Source: Symsagittifera roscoffensis (Eukaryota > Xenacoelomorpha > Acoela > Convolutidae). From it: DNA of 64,000 nucleotides. The stretch spans positions 21,520,701 to 21,584,700 of the forward strand of contig NC_087063.1 of the NCBI RefSeq assembly GCF_963678635.1, read 5' to 3'. Under the pieces are notes generated by a model that searched no databases, was not told the DNA's origin, and saw only the letters and a list, made by a program, of their open reading frames with translations. Shown here in pieces: positions 21,184 through 33,932 of this stretch (within the stretch, counting starts at the first letter, position 1; the number at the start of each line of letters is the position of its first letter). The position numbers and the translations under genes are program-made.

Positions 21184-24100
21184 CGATAGTCCAGATGACG
21201 AAGAAGTTTATCCCTTCCTCATAGATGCACCCGATAATAGAGGGCAACATGACTTTTGCAAGAATTTACTCTTAAATTTGTTTGAACCCGGAATCAGCCC
21301 ATGCAAAGCAGAATTCCAAGATGTAAAAAATCAAAAGACAAATTATTGAACATTATCTGAAAGATATATGTTATTTAACACAACAATATGGAATCTACAC
21401 CATATAATTCGGCACACCAAATCCGAATCATCGAAAATATGTAATTCAAACAGACGATCTTGAATTAGAATTTTCAAAAGAATTCTTAGAATATATTAAA
21501 AGCATACAATATCATATTTCACAAAGAGCAAACTCCATATTCACCAACGAAGTTTTTGCAATAATATATACCTATATTTCTATATTAGAAAAAACAGAAT
21601 TTCAAAGTATCTCACCAACTGCAACATCCAAACATACAAAAGTACGACAAAAAATCACATTATTTTCAACCTTCCTACATATAATCAAAGAAAATTTCAC
21701 TAAAGACGATGTTTCACAACACACAAAACATGACTTACAAAAAATTTTGGCATGGTTTATAATAGATTATTTCACACACAATATAGACTTAATTTCACAA
21801 GCAAGAAAAAATTTCAGACCTCAAAATCCAATTGATGATACTGCCATTACAGAACAGTCAGACTACGTTTGGGACCCTGAATGGTCTGATCATGCATTTA
21901 TAAATATCCCACAATCAATCTCAAGTCAAGCAATAAGCACAATATCTTACCAAAGAGATTATGGAGAAGTAGTACCACTAACCATTGATGCAACACCATT
22001 AAACTACAACACATTTTTACCCGATACACGAAATAACAGTTTAAATTCGACCGTCATACATAATGAAAACCTTAATGGAACTAGTAATCTTACACAACAA
22101 GATATCCAAACACCATCACACTTCATAAATGAAGAAATTGTCCAAACAACAACAACTACACAACAAAGTATTTCACCAATACATCCAAATTTAACAACAC
22201 CAAAAAATACAAATACTTCATTGGCACAAGTAACCTTACAAGCAACCGTTAAACCTTCGGTTGCTCCGAAATATTCACAAATGGATTATCAAACATATAG
22301 ACCTATGACAGTACCATCAAAACCACGAAGAACGTTCACAAGAAATTATGGGTTCACAAAACCACGCAGAACACAATTATAATTATGCACATTCATCAAA
22401 AACAAACTACCCCCCACGAAAAACTAATAATAATCATGTATGTTCTCACTATTGGGATAACCCAATGACAAAAACCAACTCAGTAAATTTTCGAACTAAT
22501 TCACATCCTCCACAGGATCGTAGTGAAAATTACCCATTCTTTCAACAAAATAAAAATAAAAAGCAAGCACCTCATCATACGGATTACTTATCATCTGATG
22601 ATGATTATTTACAACCAGATATTTTTGCACCGTATACCCAAGAATATCGCGGACAAGGAGCGCAAAAACCTTATACATATAATAGAATTTTTTCATCAAA
22701 TCCAACAGATACACAAAATCAACAACCTATCCAAATGCAAAATCCAACTAATAAACAATCTTTTCAACCAATTCAACCACAAAATCCAATGATTATGCAC
22801 TCATATCAACCAACTCAAATGCAAAATGAAATACCACTCCCATATTACCTTCAACAACACGAAATAACAAAAAATCAGCTTTCAAATTTTTCACAAATTT
22901 CAAATGCCGCAGAGTCACTACAGATGACAATGAATCCATACCTTATGGGTGGATCATCAATAACATCAAATAAACCACTAATAGTATTCACAGGAACAGA
23001 CCCTGAATATTCCGTAGAAGATTATTGAAATGCAGTAACAGCAAAATTAATTTTAAATATAGGACCTGAACCAATTAATACACCACTACATCAAAATTGG
23101 ATACATCGACGCACAGCGTTGATACAAACAACCTTAGATGGCGCAGCTCAAAAATGGTTTTCAGTATTACCTATAGAAATAAAATCAGACTGGAAAAGAT
23201 TAACACAAGAATTTTCAAAAATGTTTGACTCCGAAAGAAATAAACAACACCAAAGAGTTTTATGTAATGAAACTCGCAGATTACCGAATGAAACCATCAA
23301 ACAATTAGCAGTACGTATCGAAACACTAGTTCGAAAAGCATATTCATTAAATACACATGACTATAAAAACACAAAAATGACAGAAATTTTAATGATGACC
23401 CTAACACCTCAATTAAGGAAGATAGCAATAAAAAAGAGAGCATCTCATCCTTCTTCAATTCGAGAGCCAGATTTAGATTTTCGAAAACTAGTAGACAAAC
23501 TAGAGCAAGCGGAAATCACAATGAAACTTGAAGAAACAGAAAATCTCAAACTACAATATGTTAATCGAATCGAAACAAACACTACACATATCAATAACAT
23601 ACAGGAATCAGATACAGAACTAGTTGAAAAAATCACTGAAATACTCAATATTTACGAAAAACACCCAAATTTTAAAGGCAAACCATCTTTCAAAAAATGG
23701 TGTAATTATTGCCGACGATACGGACATAGTATTTCTGAATGTAGACAAAAACAACAAGATAACCAGAACAAACCTCAAAAGTATAAAGAACCAAATAAAT
23801 CATTCTTTCAATATATGAAGAAAGATCAAAATCTACCAAACAAAAAGGTATAAAGTAACAACAGTTCAGGAAAACCACTTCCGAACAACACTAATTACAC
23901 AAGGAATCAATCACCATATAACTCAAGTTATAGAGGAAGATCACCAGAAGGAAGAAATACACAGAATTCTTCACAAAATCATTATAATCGATCAAACAGT
24001 CGAAATAACTATTCGAAATCAAATTCAAATACAACACAATTTGTTTCTAGATCCAATTCCCAATCAAACCCAAGAAATAAACACTATTCAAATAATCAAT

Positions 24101-24840
24101 CACGAAACTCATCATATAACAAAAGTAGAAACTATTCACATAATCGAAATAGAAGTTATTCGAACAATCGAAATCAGAATTACCCAAACAATCGATCAAG
24201 AAATAACTCATATAACAGATCAAACTATCACAGACCAAACAACAATTATCAAAACAGATTACGGAATAATTCACAAAACCGAAATTCAAGTTATAATAAT
24301 CAATATAGAAATTGTTCCCAGTCACCACATAGGAATAATAACCATTATAATAATTCTAAACATCGATACAGAAGTAGTACACCAAAACATCAAAGCCATA
24401 TTAATCAAGTACAGTCAAATGAAGAAACAACATCAGACCCCCCAGGTATTGATGACACAGGAAATAATGAAATACAACTAAATCAAATAAACTGTGAATC
24501 ATCAGACACAGAAAGTGATACAGAAAATACCATTTCCATCAATATGATAGCAGTCAAAAACGACTACGAACCTATTATATATGAACAACCTTTTAAATCA
24601 CATATATATGAAAATCAATTGGAACTCCTTCACAATTATTATATTGAACCCATCAATACTACACAAACTGCACAGGAAATAAACAAAATTAACACGGTAA
24701 ACAAACCCAATGAAAATGACAAAACAAAATGTCTAAACACAAATCATATTTACCAAAATATACAAAAAAGAACAACCCAGAGAAAAAACTTGGACAATAC
24801 CATTTCTCTTAGAAAGTCCAAAAAACAAAGAATTTCAACC
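21158..24840 (+). pseudogene. gag region of the large retroelement
   Basis: Gag forms the capsid shell and binds the RNA. The N-terminal part (about 21158-23030) is rich in Asn, Gln, Thr and Pro, with a helical stretch near 21450-21850 that may be matrix-like. The capsid-like part (about 23030-23640) has the Ty3/gypsy gag pattern, for example DGAAQKWFSVLP and LPNETIKQLAVRIETL. The CCHC zinc knuckle CNYCRRYGHSISEC lies near 23700-23745. After it, roughly 23860-24540 encodes a Ser/Asn/Arg/Tyr-rich low-complexity tail with many NNRS.NYS-like repeats, likely RNA-binding. The region is broken in this copy. The length, about 3.6 kb, is unusually large for gag. Confidence 0.75.
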
Positions 24841-25220
24841 ACCAGATCTTGAAATTGATTTTTTAATTGATTCAGGAGCAGAATCAAACATTATTAACAT
24901 TCCCACATGGAAGGAAATCAAAACATTACACCCAAAATTAACGCTTCTTGCAACCTCTAGTAAACTAGCAACAGCACAAGGATCAACATTAGTAAATTAT
25001 GGAAAAGTTCAATTATTCCTCCTCCCCACAAGAACAATGGAGCAAAATAAAATTCTAAACAAACCATTTAAACAAATATTTCATATCACTGATATTAAAC
25101 ACAATATCCTTGGCATACCATTTATCTCGAAATATATACCAACAATCAACATCTTGAATAGTAAAATACTAATCAAAGATAAGTACACAAAAACAAAAAA
25201 TACAGCTCTAACATTTTTTC
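24840..25220 (+). pseudogene. Retroelement aspartic protease
   Basis: The protease would cut Gag and Pol into working parts. The sequence near 24850-24895 reads DFLIDSGAESNIIN, the DSGA active-site loop of retroviral aspartic proteases. A later block, IKHNILGIPFISKYIPTINI, is the conserved 'iLG.dfl......i' strand and flap partner. It sits between gag and RT as expected for Ty3/gypsy. Confidence 0.78.
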
Positions 25221-25759
25221 AAAGATTAAATAAACAACCACCATTCTTTTCAAAATTTTATCCAATTTATAACCAACAACGGAAACACCTGAAACCACTA
25301 TCAGGAAATATATATAACTTTTCAATAAAACAAGTTCACAAATATGATAAAAGTCAAAATAAACAACAACTCTTTATGTCAGACTTTGAGTTTAAACCTA
25401 TTCATAAGTTTTTCAAAATCACGATTTCATCTATAAAATATTTGAAAAATTTGAATTCAGACATCATTTCGTTACATTTGTATAACAAAACACCGTATCA
25501 AGTAACATTACCCTTAGGACTTTTAGGATATTGCGAAACAAACGCTACAATATCACCCGTACATGAAAAAGCATACCGCGTAAATATTATATTCCAATTA
25601 TTAGATATTTGTCAATCCACAATTCTTAACGAAGAACTATCCATAAATAATATAATAAGTAATGAAAAATGAAATACAGATTATTTCACAAAAACCCCAT
25701 ATTTCAAACCTACATTCAATATAACAAACTACACAAAAGAACAACAACAATTTTTAACG

Positions 25760-26780
25760 ATGTTTAACTTTGAACACTCGCAAATTACACAAATCGAATT
25801 TGACAAACTAGCAAAACAACTGTTAAAATATTCAACAGTCTATGCAACATCAAAATTTTACGTTGGAAAAATTAGTTCATCACTACATCTCCCGTTAAAA
25901 CCCGACGCAGTTTTCAAAAAACAAAGAGCTAGTAAAGTACCAATTCATTTACACGACAAAGTAAATAGATTACTCGATATTTTAGAACAATACAAAATTA
26001 TCTCACCAGTAAACAAAGAAGAACAACCAAAAGGTAACACATTTATTAACCCTGTTATCATCCTAGCCAAAGGAGAATCATTAAAAATAGTTTTAGACGC
26101 TAGATATCTCAATTCATTAATAGACGAATCAAAATGCAATTGGCCTATTGAACCAATACAAGTTATTTTAACAAAAATAAACGGAAAATACTTTACAACC
26201 GCAGATATGAATAGTGCATACAATCAAATGCCACTAGATGAACAATCAGGACGTTTAACACAATTTGTTATCGGAAATCAACAATATGAATTCAACCGCC
26301 TATTCTATGGAATATCCATAGGACCAGCAGCATTTTCAGCTTTTATGAGCAAAATTTTTAGAACACTAATACTTAAGAAAAACGCAATCACCTATTTAGA
26401 CGATGTTTTTATGCAATCACAGACAAAAGAAGAAATGTTTATAGTTTTAGAACACTATCATAAAATATTTCAGAACAAAAATCTTAAGGCCGCCCCCGAT
26501 AAATCACACTTTTTTAACACGAGTTAAATTTTTAGGACATAATATAGAAAGAAACATAATCACTCCATTAAAATCACGTATTGATGCTATTCAAAAACTT
26601 CAACCACCAACAAACAAAAAGAAAATCCAAGAATTCCTTGGAATGTTAAATTTCTTAAGCAAATACGTTTATAAAATGCAATTATATTTAAGACCATTCT
26701 ATAATATCCTCAGACAACAAAATAATTTTGAATGGACCACTGAACATCAAACACGATTTGAAGAAATTAAAAATTTTTAA
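25760..26780 (+). pseudogene. Reverse transcriptase of the large retroelement
   Basis: The RT copies the RNA into DNA. All core blocks are visible: KIVLDARYLNSLIDES, YFTTADMNSAYNQMPLDEQS, the FNRLFYGISIGPAAF block, and the catalytic ITYLDDVFMQS with YLDD. Downstream, the 'F.GH.ie...I.P...' and 'FLGM.NF.sKYV' connection segments are present near 26530-26680. The YLDD box and spacing are those of Ty3/gypsy. Confidence 0.88.
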
Positions 26781-27280
26781 CTGAACAAATTTCAAACACA
26801 ATTCCAGATCCAAATCAACCATTCTATGCAATGTGCGATGCTTCAAATTTTGGTATCGGCGCAGCATTACTACAATCTTACAATGGTACAAATAAAATGA
26901 ACCTTATATCAGCAAATTCCCGATTATTCACTCAAGCAGAGCTACGACTCTCAAATTTAATGAGAGAATGTACAGCTATAATTTATACGCTTACAGAATA
27001 TGAATTTCTGATACTTGGATAAAAACATCCAACAGTTCTATTCACAGATCATAAACCAATCATTTTTCTCTTTACACAAAAGTCAAACCCAAATCACCGA
27101 GTTTACAGATTTCAATTAATTCTAATGAAATTTCCAAACTTACATATAGTTTGGACAGCAGGAAAGAATCTTGCATTACCAGATACATTAAGTCGAAATA
27201 CACCACCTGAATTACTTGCACGAAAAACTACAGTTGAAATACCCAAAAATATAAAATTTTACCTGGCAGAAAACGAAACA
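26780..27280 (+). pseudogene. RNase H of the large retroelement
   Basis: This domain removes the RNA strand during copying. MCDASNFGIGAALLQ carries the first catalytic Asp, AELRLSNLMRECTAI the Glu, and LFTDHKPIIFLF the next Asp. The end is LHIVWTAGKNLALPDTLSR, the usual 'i.yv.G..N.vADaLSR' closing block. Confidence 0.82.
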
Positions 27281-27684
27281 TCACCCCGACTAGAATGCAA
27301 ATATGCAGTAAAAACTGACATTGAACAAACACAGATAAATAACCTACAACACTTCCCACTTTACTTAGATTGCCAAAATAACCACTACGAAGTTGATCTA
27401 CTTGGAACATCAACTTTCAAACCAATTCCATATTCACAATGGATAAGAAATAACACTCAACAAAAACGAATAAAACACCACTCAAAAGAAAAAGACCTTT
27501 TTCCGTTAATTGAAAAAGAAAATTTAACTGATAAAATAAAATTATCAGGACCACAAACAAATGATTCAAAATACACAATACACAAGTTTTTGACCTCCAC
27601 GACCCACTTGACACAATTCCTTTATCTAAATTAGAAATTGAAGACATTTTTCTCACCCCAACAGATAAAATTACAATTAATACC

Positions 27685-29240
27685 TTGAAACAATATCAAA
27701 ATCTTGACCCAGTAATTAAACAACTAAAATCATGGCACAAATACAAAACTAAGCCCGTAAAAGCAGATACAACAATTTTAGGAAATAAAACACTCGTCCG
27801 ATATTTCCGAAAATTTAATAATACAACAATTAATGAAAACACAGACCTTCTAGAATATCAATTAAATGATTTTATAGTTCCCTGTCTCCCTTTAAGTATG
27901 ATTCTAATAGCTTTTAATATTTCGCATACACAAAACATTAAAGGACACTCTGGATCAGAGAAAACATATTCAAATTTCATACAAAATTTTTATTTCCCAA
28001 ATGCACCAATTTGGATAAAAACACTATGCAACGATTGTATTGTATGTCAGCTAAATAAACCTTATCCAAATCAAAAACAAATAGCACAAAAACAAGATTT
28101 TAAAGGACAAAGTTTATATTTTAACCACCGTATATCATTTGATACAAAAGGACCAATTTCACCATCCTCTGAAGGAAACTCTTACATTATGGTAATTGTT
28201 GACGCATTTACACACTATGTAGCACTCAACCACGTACCACATTCTAACTATTATTACGCTTACACAACACTTTATGAACACTGGATAGCCAAATTCGGAT
28301 TACCCGAAATTTTAGTTACAGACAACGGTACAGAATTTATAAATAATGAAATCATCACACTATGTCAGTTATATAACATTAAGCACAAACCGCGTACATC
28401 TCATGCACCTTGGACAAACGGTTTAGTCGAAGGTATGAACCGTTCACTACAAGAATATCTTAGATGTATCATAAATGGAAAAGACACAAAATACACCGAA
28501 TGGTCAGCAGATGTAAAATTATTTCCCTTAGCATATAATTCACAAATTACGACAACTCTAGGAATGTCACCATATGAAATGGTTTTTAATCAAAAGCCAC
28601 GTAAACCAATTATGTTTACAGCAAACTCTCATAAAAATGGACAAGGTCATTGTCAACCGAATAAAGACTCAACTTGTTATAACCTACCTTTACACACACA
28701 TGATGAAGATCATTTTCATCACCCACAAATCCTTAAATTAGCCTCCGGTACACACACCGAATGGATTTTAAATAGAGTTAAGAAACACAGCGAAATTTAC
28801 CAAAAAGTAACAAAAAAATTGTTACAAAGGCAAAACATTAACGAACAAATAAATTCACGCTTTACACCAGCCTCCGATTTAAAATTGGAACATTTGTCTT
28901 AATACCTAATTTTAATACACAAAAAGGACTTTCTAAAAAATTTCAACCCCTTCGTAAAGGACCATACCAAATAACTGCCAAACCCACTGACGTAACATAT
29001 AAAATCACCGATTCAGACCAAAAAGAAATTGTTCAACATAGAAACAATCTATTGCCTTACTACCCAAAAGAATACGCACTACGCGAACTAACTCAATTAT
29101 ATTCTTTCACAGGTTTAAAAGTTATTCAAAATCACCCACATACGGAAAATGAAATAAATAAACAAAATGACATTCACCTTGAAAAACAAAATAAAAAATC
29201 AACTACAACCAAAAACAATACAAAAAAGCTAGATTAAAAT
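27685..29240 (+). pseudogene. Integrase of the large retroelement
   Basis: Integrase inserts the DNA copy into the genome. A His-His-Cys-Cys zinc finger is present (HTQNIKGHSGSEKTY ... CNDCIVCQLNKP). The catalytic core has Asp in ISFDTKGPISP, Asp in LVTDNGTEF, and Glu in WTNGLVEGMNRSL with standard spacing. A conserved region, YNSQITTTLGMSPYEMVF, follows. The C-terminal GPY module, PLRKGPYQI ... HRNNLLPYYP, is at about 28915-29070. A lysine/asparagine-rich tail ends near 29240. Confidence 0.88.
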
Positions 29241-29261
29241 ATACCTCAAAAAGAAAGAAAA

Positions 29262-29511
29262 AATAGAAGAATGGTAGAAAAAAATTATACCCCAAGAACA
29301 AGTCGAGAAATCAGAACATAGAGAGTCATCACGACTTAGAAATCAACCACGTAAAAAATAGAAGAATGGTAGAAAAAATTATACCCCAAGAACAAGTCGA
29401 GAAATCAGAACATAGAGAGTCATCACGACTTAGAAATCAACCACGTAAAATCAACCAAGAGAAATCAGAACATAGAGAGTCATCACGACTTAGAAATCAA
29501 ACCACGTAAAA
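29262..29511 (+). repeat. Tandem 95-bp repeat, 2.5 copies, after integrase
   Basis: Unit 1 is 29262-29356, unit 2 starts at 29357 and is nearly identical, and a partial third unit (about 29459-29511) repeats the last ~53 bases (GAGAAATCAGAACATAGAGA...). The repeat lies just past the integrase tail. It may have arisen by template slippage during reverse transcription. Confidence 0.8.
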
Positions 29512-29812
29512 TAAATACCACCATAATATCATAACCCTCCCTTATCTAATAACGCAAAGATCAACAATATTTTCCCAAGTCAGACCTCAAAAACCCTCCA
29601 AACAAAAATGTTAAATTAGCCTAAAGTACAAGTACGACCATATTCATTTAGCCTAAAGTACAAAAATCTCAAAAATACCCCAGATCACCTGACAAACAAA
29701 AATAAAGTAAAAGAAGACCTCCCGAACACCATAAAATTCGCCCCCAACAACTTTTCACATAACCCAACCCACTTGTCAAAAAACCAATAAATAATTCGAC
29801 CACACTTGAAAA

Positions 29813-30272
29813 TTGCCCCAAACAACAAAAAAGATTCGACAAAGAGGCCATTTTTTAATGCTCTTCTCTCGATCAGTCAACATAATTTTCAACATTTTCA
29901 TAAACTTTTTATCAATACTTAAACTTTTATTCATAATTCTCTTTGATACTTTTGAAGCTTTTATAATAATTTTAATCATTTTTTGCAATATTTTTTAAAT
30001 TTTTTATTCCCTATTTGAAATATATCTCCAACTTTCCCAAGTCATTGACCATATTCACAGTTACAAAAGCCAAAATTTATTTGATGATACGATCCATTTT
30101 TAGTAGAACAGATATTTTTTTACTGTTTGTAATTTTTGTAACATTTTTATCATCCCTCATATTGACAATATGCAAATGTATAAAGAAGGCAATCATAACA
30201 TTCGCCTTAGCAACAATCCTTCTAATTCTTTTTCTAGAAGAATACTACAATAAACATAAATTTTGTCACTAA
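29813..30272 (+). CDS. Two small membrane-protein ORFs between pol and env
   Basis: The frames are 29813-29998 (61 residues) and 30015-30272 (85 residues). The first has one long hydrophobic helix (about residues 30-60, LFIILFDTFEAFIIILIIF). The second has two (about residues 34-52, FLLFVIFVTFLSSLILTI, and 58-75, AIITFALATILLILFL) joined by a short basic loop CKCIKK. No signal peptides or enzymatic motifs are seen. Their position between pol and env is unusual for Ty3/gypsy. The one- and two-helix layout recalls small viral channel proteins, but AT-rich DNA easily gives hydrophobic chance frames. Function unknown. Confidence 0.4.
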
Positions 30273-31310
30273 AAAGAAATCAATCAAAAAACCCTCAAAA
30301 ATTGCTAACCAACAATCACACAGTCAGTCTTCACCGACAACATCCCAAGAAAACCCGACACCACCTACAACTACCCAAAATCCCCAAACATCTACAAGAA
30401 TTTCTTTCCAAGATAACCCATATACTTTTGAAGAACGACACGCTCGCTTATCTGAACCACTAGAACCAGTTCAGCGACAGGCACCTCTAAGTGAACCAAC
30501 ATATAACTTGTACCCAACACTACCACAAGAATTAAGTAGAATAAGAATTATTGGTCAAAACTAAAATACAGTTGAAATAAATAGACAAATTATACATCCA
30601 CGAGGAAATAGAAATTTTCAAACCCCCGAGTTGATTTTGATATACCCCAATCCCCATCACCAAGTACTCCGGAAAACCTAATTAGCATATTAAAAGATAC
30701 CCCTACACTTCTTTCACAACGTAGCACCTCAAGCCTACCCTCAGATTACTTAGGTTCAACACCAACATCTGAACAAATACGTGAAAATCCTTTTAACCCG
30801 CCAAACCAAACATCACGACTACCATATTGGACAACACAATCATTCACACAAGGTGAACCAAATTTAATAAATGATCCAATAGATATTTCTACAGATACAA
30901 CAACATCATCATCAATCATCAACAAATATCCCTTTAGGATTAGACTGGAACACATTCACAGCACCCCCACCAATATTTGGACAGCACCCAGAAAGTAACC
31001 GACTCCACAACTGGGCACTCCATAGACTACAGTATAGACAAGACATCCACGAAGACATTCGTGACCATAACATCCAAATACTCCAACAAAATAGTCTACA
31101 ATTAAAATTTGAAATCACGGTTAAACTAGACAACATTGCTCAACATCCTTACCCATTAAACCCACCAAATATAACAGCTCAATCACTACCACCACCATTC
31201 ATAACAACTGAAGTAATATATAAATACGACAGATATACCAAAAAGACAATTGGTTACATCACATTTTATAACCCGTACTCAGGATTATCATACACATGTA
31301 TATTCTAAAA
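30260..31310 (+). pseudogene. Pro/Gln/Thr-rich ORF region upstream of env
   Basis: The early part, about 30270-30560, encodes a Ser/Thr/Pro/Gln-rich low-complexity segment ending in LPQELSRIRIIGQ. The later part, about 30920-31310, encodes a more globular segment: LDWNTFTAPPPIFGQ, then a coiled-coil-like HNIQILQQNSLQLKFEITV, then YKYDRYTKKTIGYITFYN just before the env-like start. I recognise no family. It could be an internal accessory gene or a long N-terminal extension to env. The region is broken in this copy. Confidence 0.45.
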
Positions 31311-33932
31311 ATATTGATATTCCTCCATTTCCTTTTTCTAATAATCTCCGATCAGAACATAAATCCTTCTCCCCGCACAGGACCCCAAGACTTATTAGTA
31401 ACACATTACGATTGTGAAGAAAATGAACAAAAAACACTACACAAAAATGCAACAAATCAAGTATCACAATGCGAAACGGAACCACAAGCTATAGAAACTA
31501 CAAATGTTATAGCGACACTATATTCAAAAGCCCGAGCAACAACAGTCATAGGATATATATTTATAGCAACATTCTCCAAAAAGAAAGTACATTGTTCACA
31601 AGTTTCAAACGGAAATAAAAACCGACTTGACCACGAATCATTCTACCAAAGTAACATAGAACGACTTCTACATCTAAATCCCGATGATTGTAAAAACGAG
31701 CTACTCAGACTAACCATCACAAGAAATAAAAACACCGACAGAAAACTAGTATATTTTCAAGTCTTTGCCGATTCTGTACATCAAGCAGAACTTGAAAGAT
31801 ATCAAGGACAAATATAACTAGATGAAAAATACCCATACAACGGCGCACACGGAAGATTAACTTATGACATACACGATAAGCACTGGATACCACACATTGG
31901 TATAAATAATCCATCAAACTGCAAAGCAGACACAAAAAGTAAAGGATATCAAGAAATAATGTTTTTCGATTGGAAAATACAACTCAAAAAAATACAACTC
32001 ACACGAGATTTATCTGACAACACTATGATCTATCAAGGAATTAGACTACCTTGTAAAAACGATCAAGGTTATTGTGATCCTACAACACGGACACAAGCAA
32101 CAATTGTTTGGTTTCCCGAAGATACATGTACAACATTTCAAGTAGCAAAAATACACGCTCGAATGATAAAATTTCACGAAAAATATTTTATACAATCAAT
32201 TCCATATGAAAAAGTCAATCCATCACGAAAACAAAGTACTGATTTTCGAAATATCGATAATATAGAAAATAAGTTAACACGTTTTCAAATATATCAAGAA
32301 ACAGAAATCGCATGCAAATACAGAAACCCACTTCACAAAACACAATATTCTGAAATATTAGTTGAATACGAAAAAGGTTTCTACATGACCACTGGAAAAA
32401 TAAAAATTGACTCCTATGCCACAGGTCATCCTCTACACGAAGGAACATCATATATACCAGTTAACTTTCAAAAAAGTAATGGTCAACCTGGTGGACATCT
32501 AAAGCCACATGACACTAGAAGCACACGTTTACAAGAACTATCACTAATGAATAATTCTTATTTTGGTAATATCCACTATGATATCCACTTAGATATGAAG
32601 TTAGACTACACGATTAGTCGAATTTTTTAAGAAATGTCACTCTCCGAATTAGAAACACTTCATCAACTATGCGAATTAGAAAGGACACAAATCCTACAGT
32701 CACTTGCACTAGCAGTATTAAAAATACCCTACGCAGGATATTTATTATCAGGATATAGATCAAATTTTCTAGACTACGAAGGAAACATTTTATGGTTTTA
32801 TACTTGTACCAAAAAAGTATCACCACTATATGTTTTTGAAGATAAAAGATGCTATAAAAGAACCCCTATCTTTTATAAAAATAAAGTACATTTTGTTGAC
32901 ACACTTTCAAGACGAACATATTTTTGGGATACCGCAGTCCCATGTGGATCAAAAAATAGCCACAATGTAGTACAATTGAACCCTGATGAAGATAAATATT
33001 ATCTTCTTACCCCATACCCCACGTTAATGCAATCACTCAAAAAATTTTCACCCGAAAGCATCAGAGCTATTGCTCGTAATCCAAAAATATTGATTTACAA
33101 TCAATTGGAATATATTCAAAATCCGATATCCATCACCACATTAGAACACAACAATTCCAGGAATTATTAACACAAATGGACACTATACAAAGACAATCAA
33201 TTGACCAAAACTTACGCAAACTTGCCGAAACCGCAGGATTTGCAGATATCTATACACAAGATTATAGCGGATATTTTAAAGACATTAAAGACTATATATA
33301 TATATATATATATATATCTAAACGGTGAAAAATACAGACCACAAAATATTTCACCTATAAATATTTTTAGCTTTGTTACACTAAAAAATGAAATTCTCGA
33401 TTTTCTAGGATGGCCCTATTACATCTTAGAAAAATTAACTATCCTATACGCAATGTTTAACTTTATAGGATTTCTTTTTTCACTTTTAAAAGGAATCTAT
33501 AATACATGCGCTATACACACGCAAGTAAATAGACAAGCAAGTGTAGCACGCATACTATCTGCAGGATTCTTTGGAATTTTTTCATCATCAATAAACAAAA
33601 TTCTTCTAGACGCACAAATAAAAGAATATAACACAAAAATAGCGACAAGACAGAACACGTACAACGAAGAACATAATAATATAGAAGTAACGCCTACAGC
33701 ACCACAGTTGCCACCCCTACCACATAACTATCCATTATCCTTAGTCCCACGAAATTTCCGAAACCTAGCAATAACACATAACCCAAATTTTAGACAAAAC
33801 ATATCGCAAAGTCCCATACAACATTTAATGACACATCATTCACAAGATGATTATACATATGAACAAATTATCGAACAACCCCATACCCCCGCTTTTCAGT
33901 CTCAAAATAATAATTTTTTTAGCCCACGATGA
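31296..33932 (+). pseudogene. env-like region of the large retroelement
   Basis: This would encode a surface glycoprotein that fuses membranes. It begins with a strong signal peptide (MYILKILIFLHFLFLIISD). The ectodomain of roughly 700 residues' capacity has well-spaced Cys residues, including THYDCEEN, VSQCETEP, KKVHCSQVS, IRLPCKNDQGYCDP and WFPEDTCTTFQV. Near 33400-33520 a long hydrophobic segment (YAMFNFIGFLFSLLKGIY) looks like a membrane anchor, followed by a ~140-residue Pro/Asn-rich tail. The position after pol fits errantivirus-type env genes. I cannot assign the viral source. The order of Cys motifs resembles glycoproteins of negative-strand RNA viruses captured by other LTR elements, but this is a weak inference. 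The region is broken. Confidence 0.68.
33293..33317. repeat. (TA)n microsatellite
   Basis: Twenty-five bases of alternating TA inside the env-like region. Slippage here would be expected to vary between copies. Confidence 0.9.

Noticed and set aside
29262-29511. CRISPR-like array
   Set aside because: Units are contiguous tandem repeats without unique spacers, in a eukaryotic retroelement.
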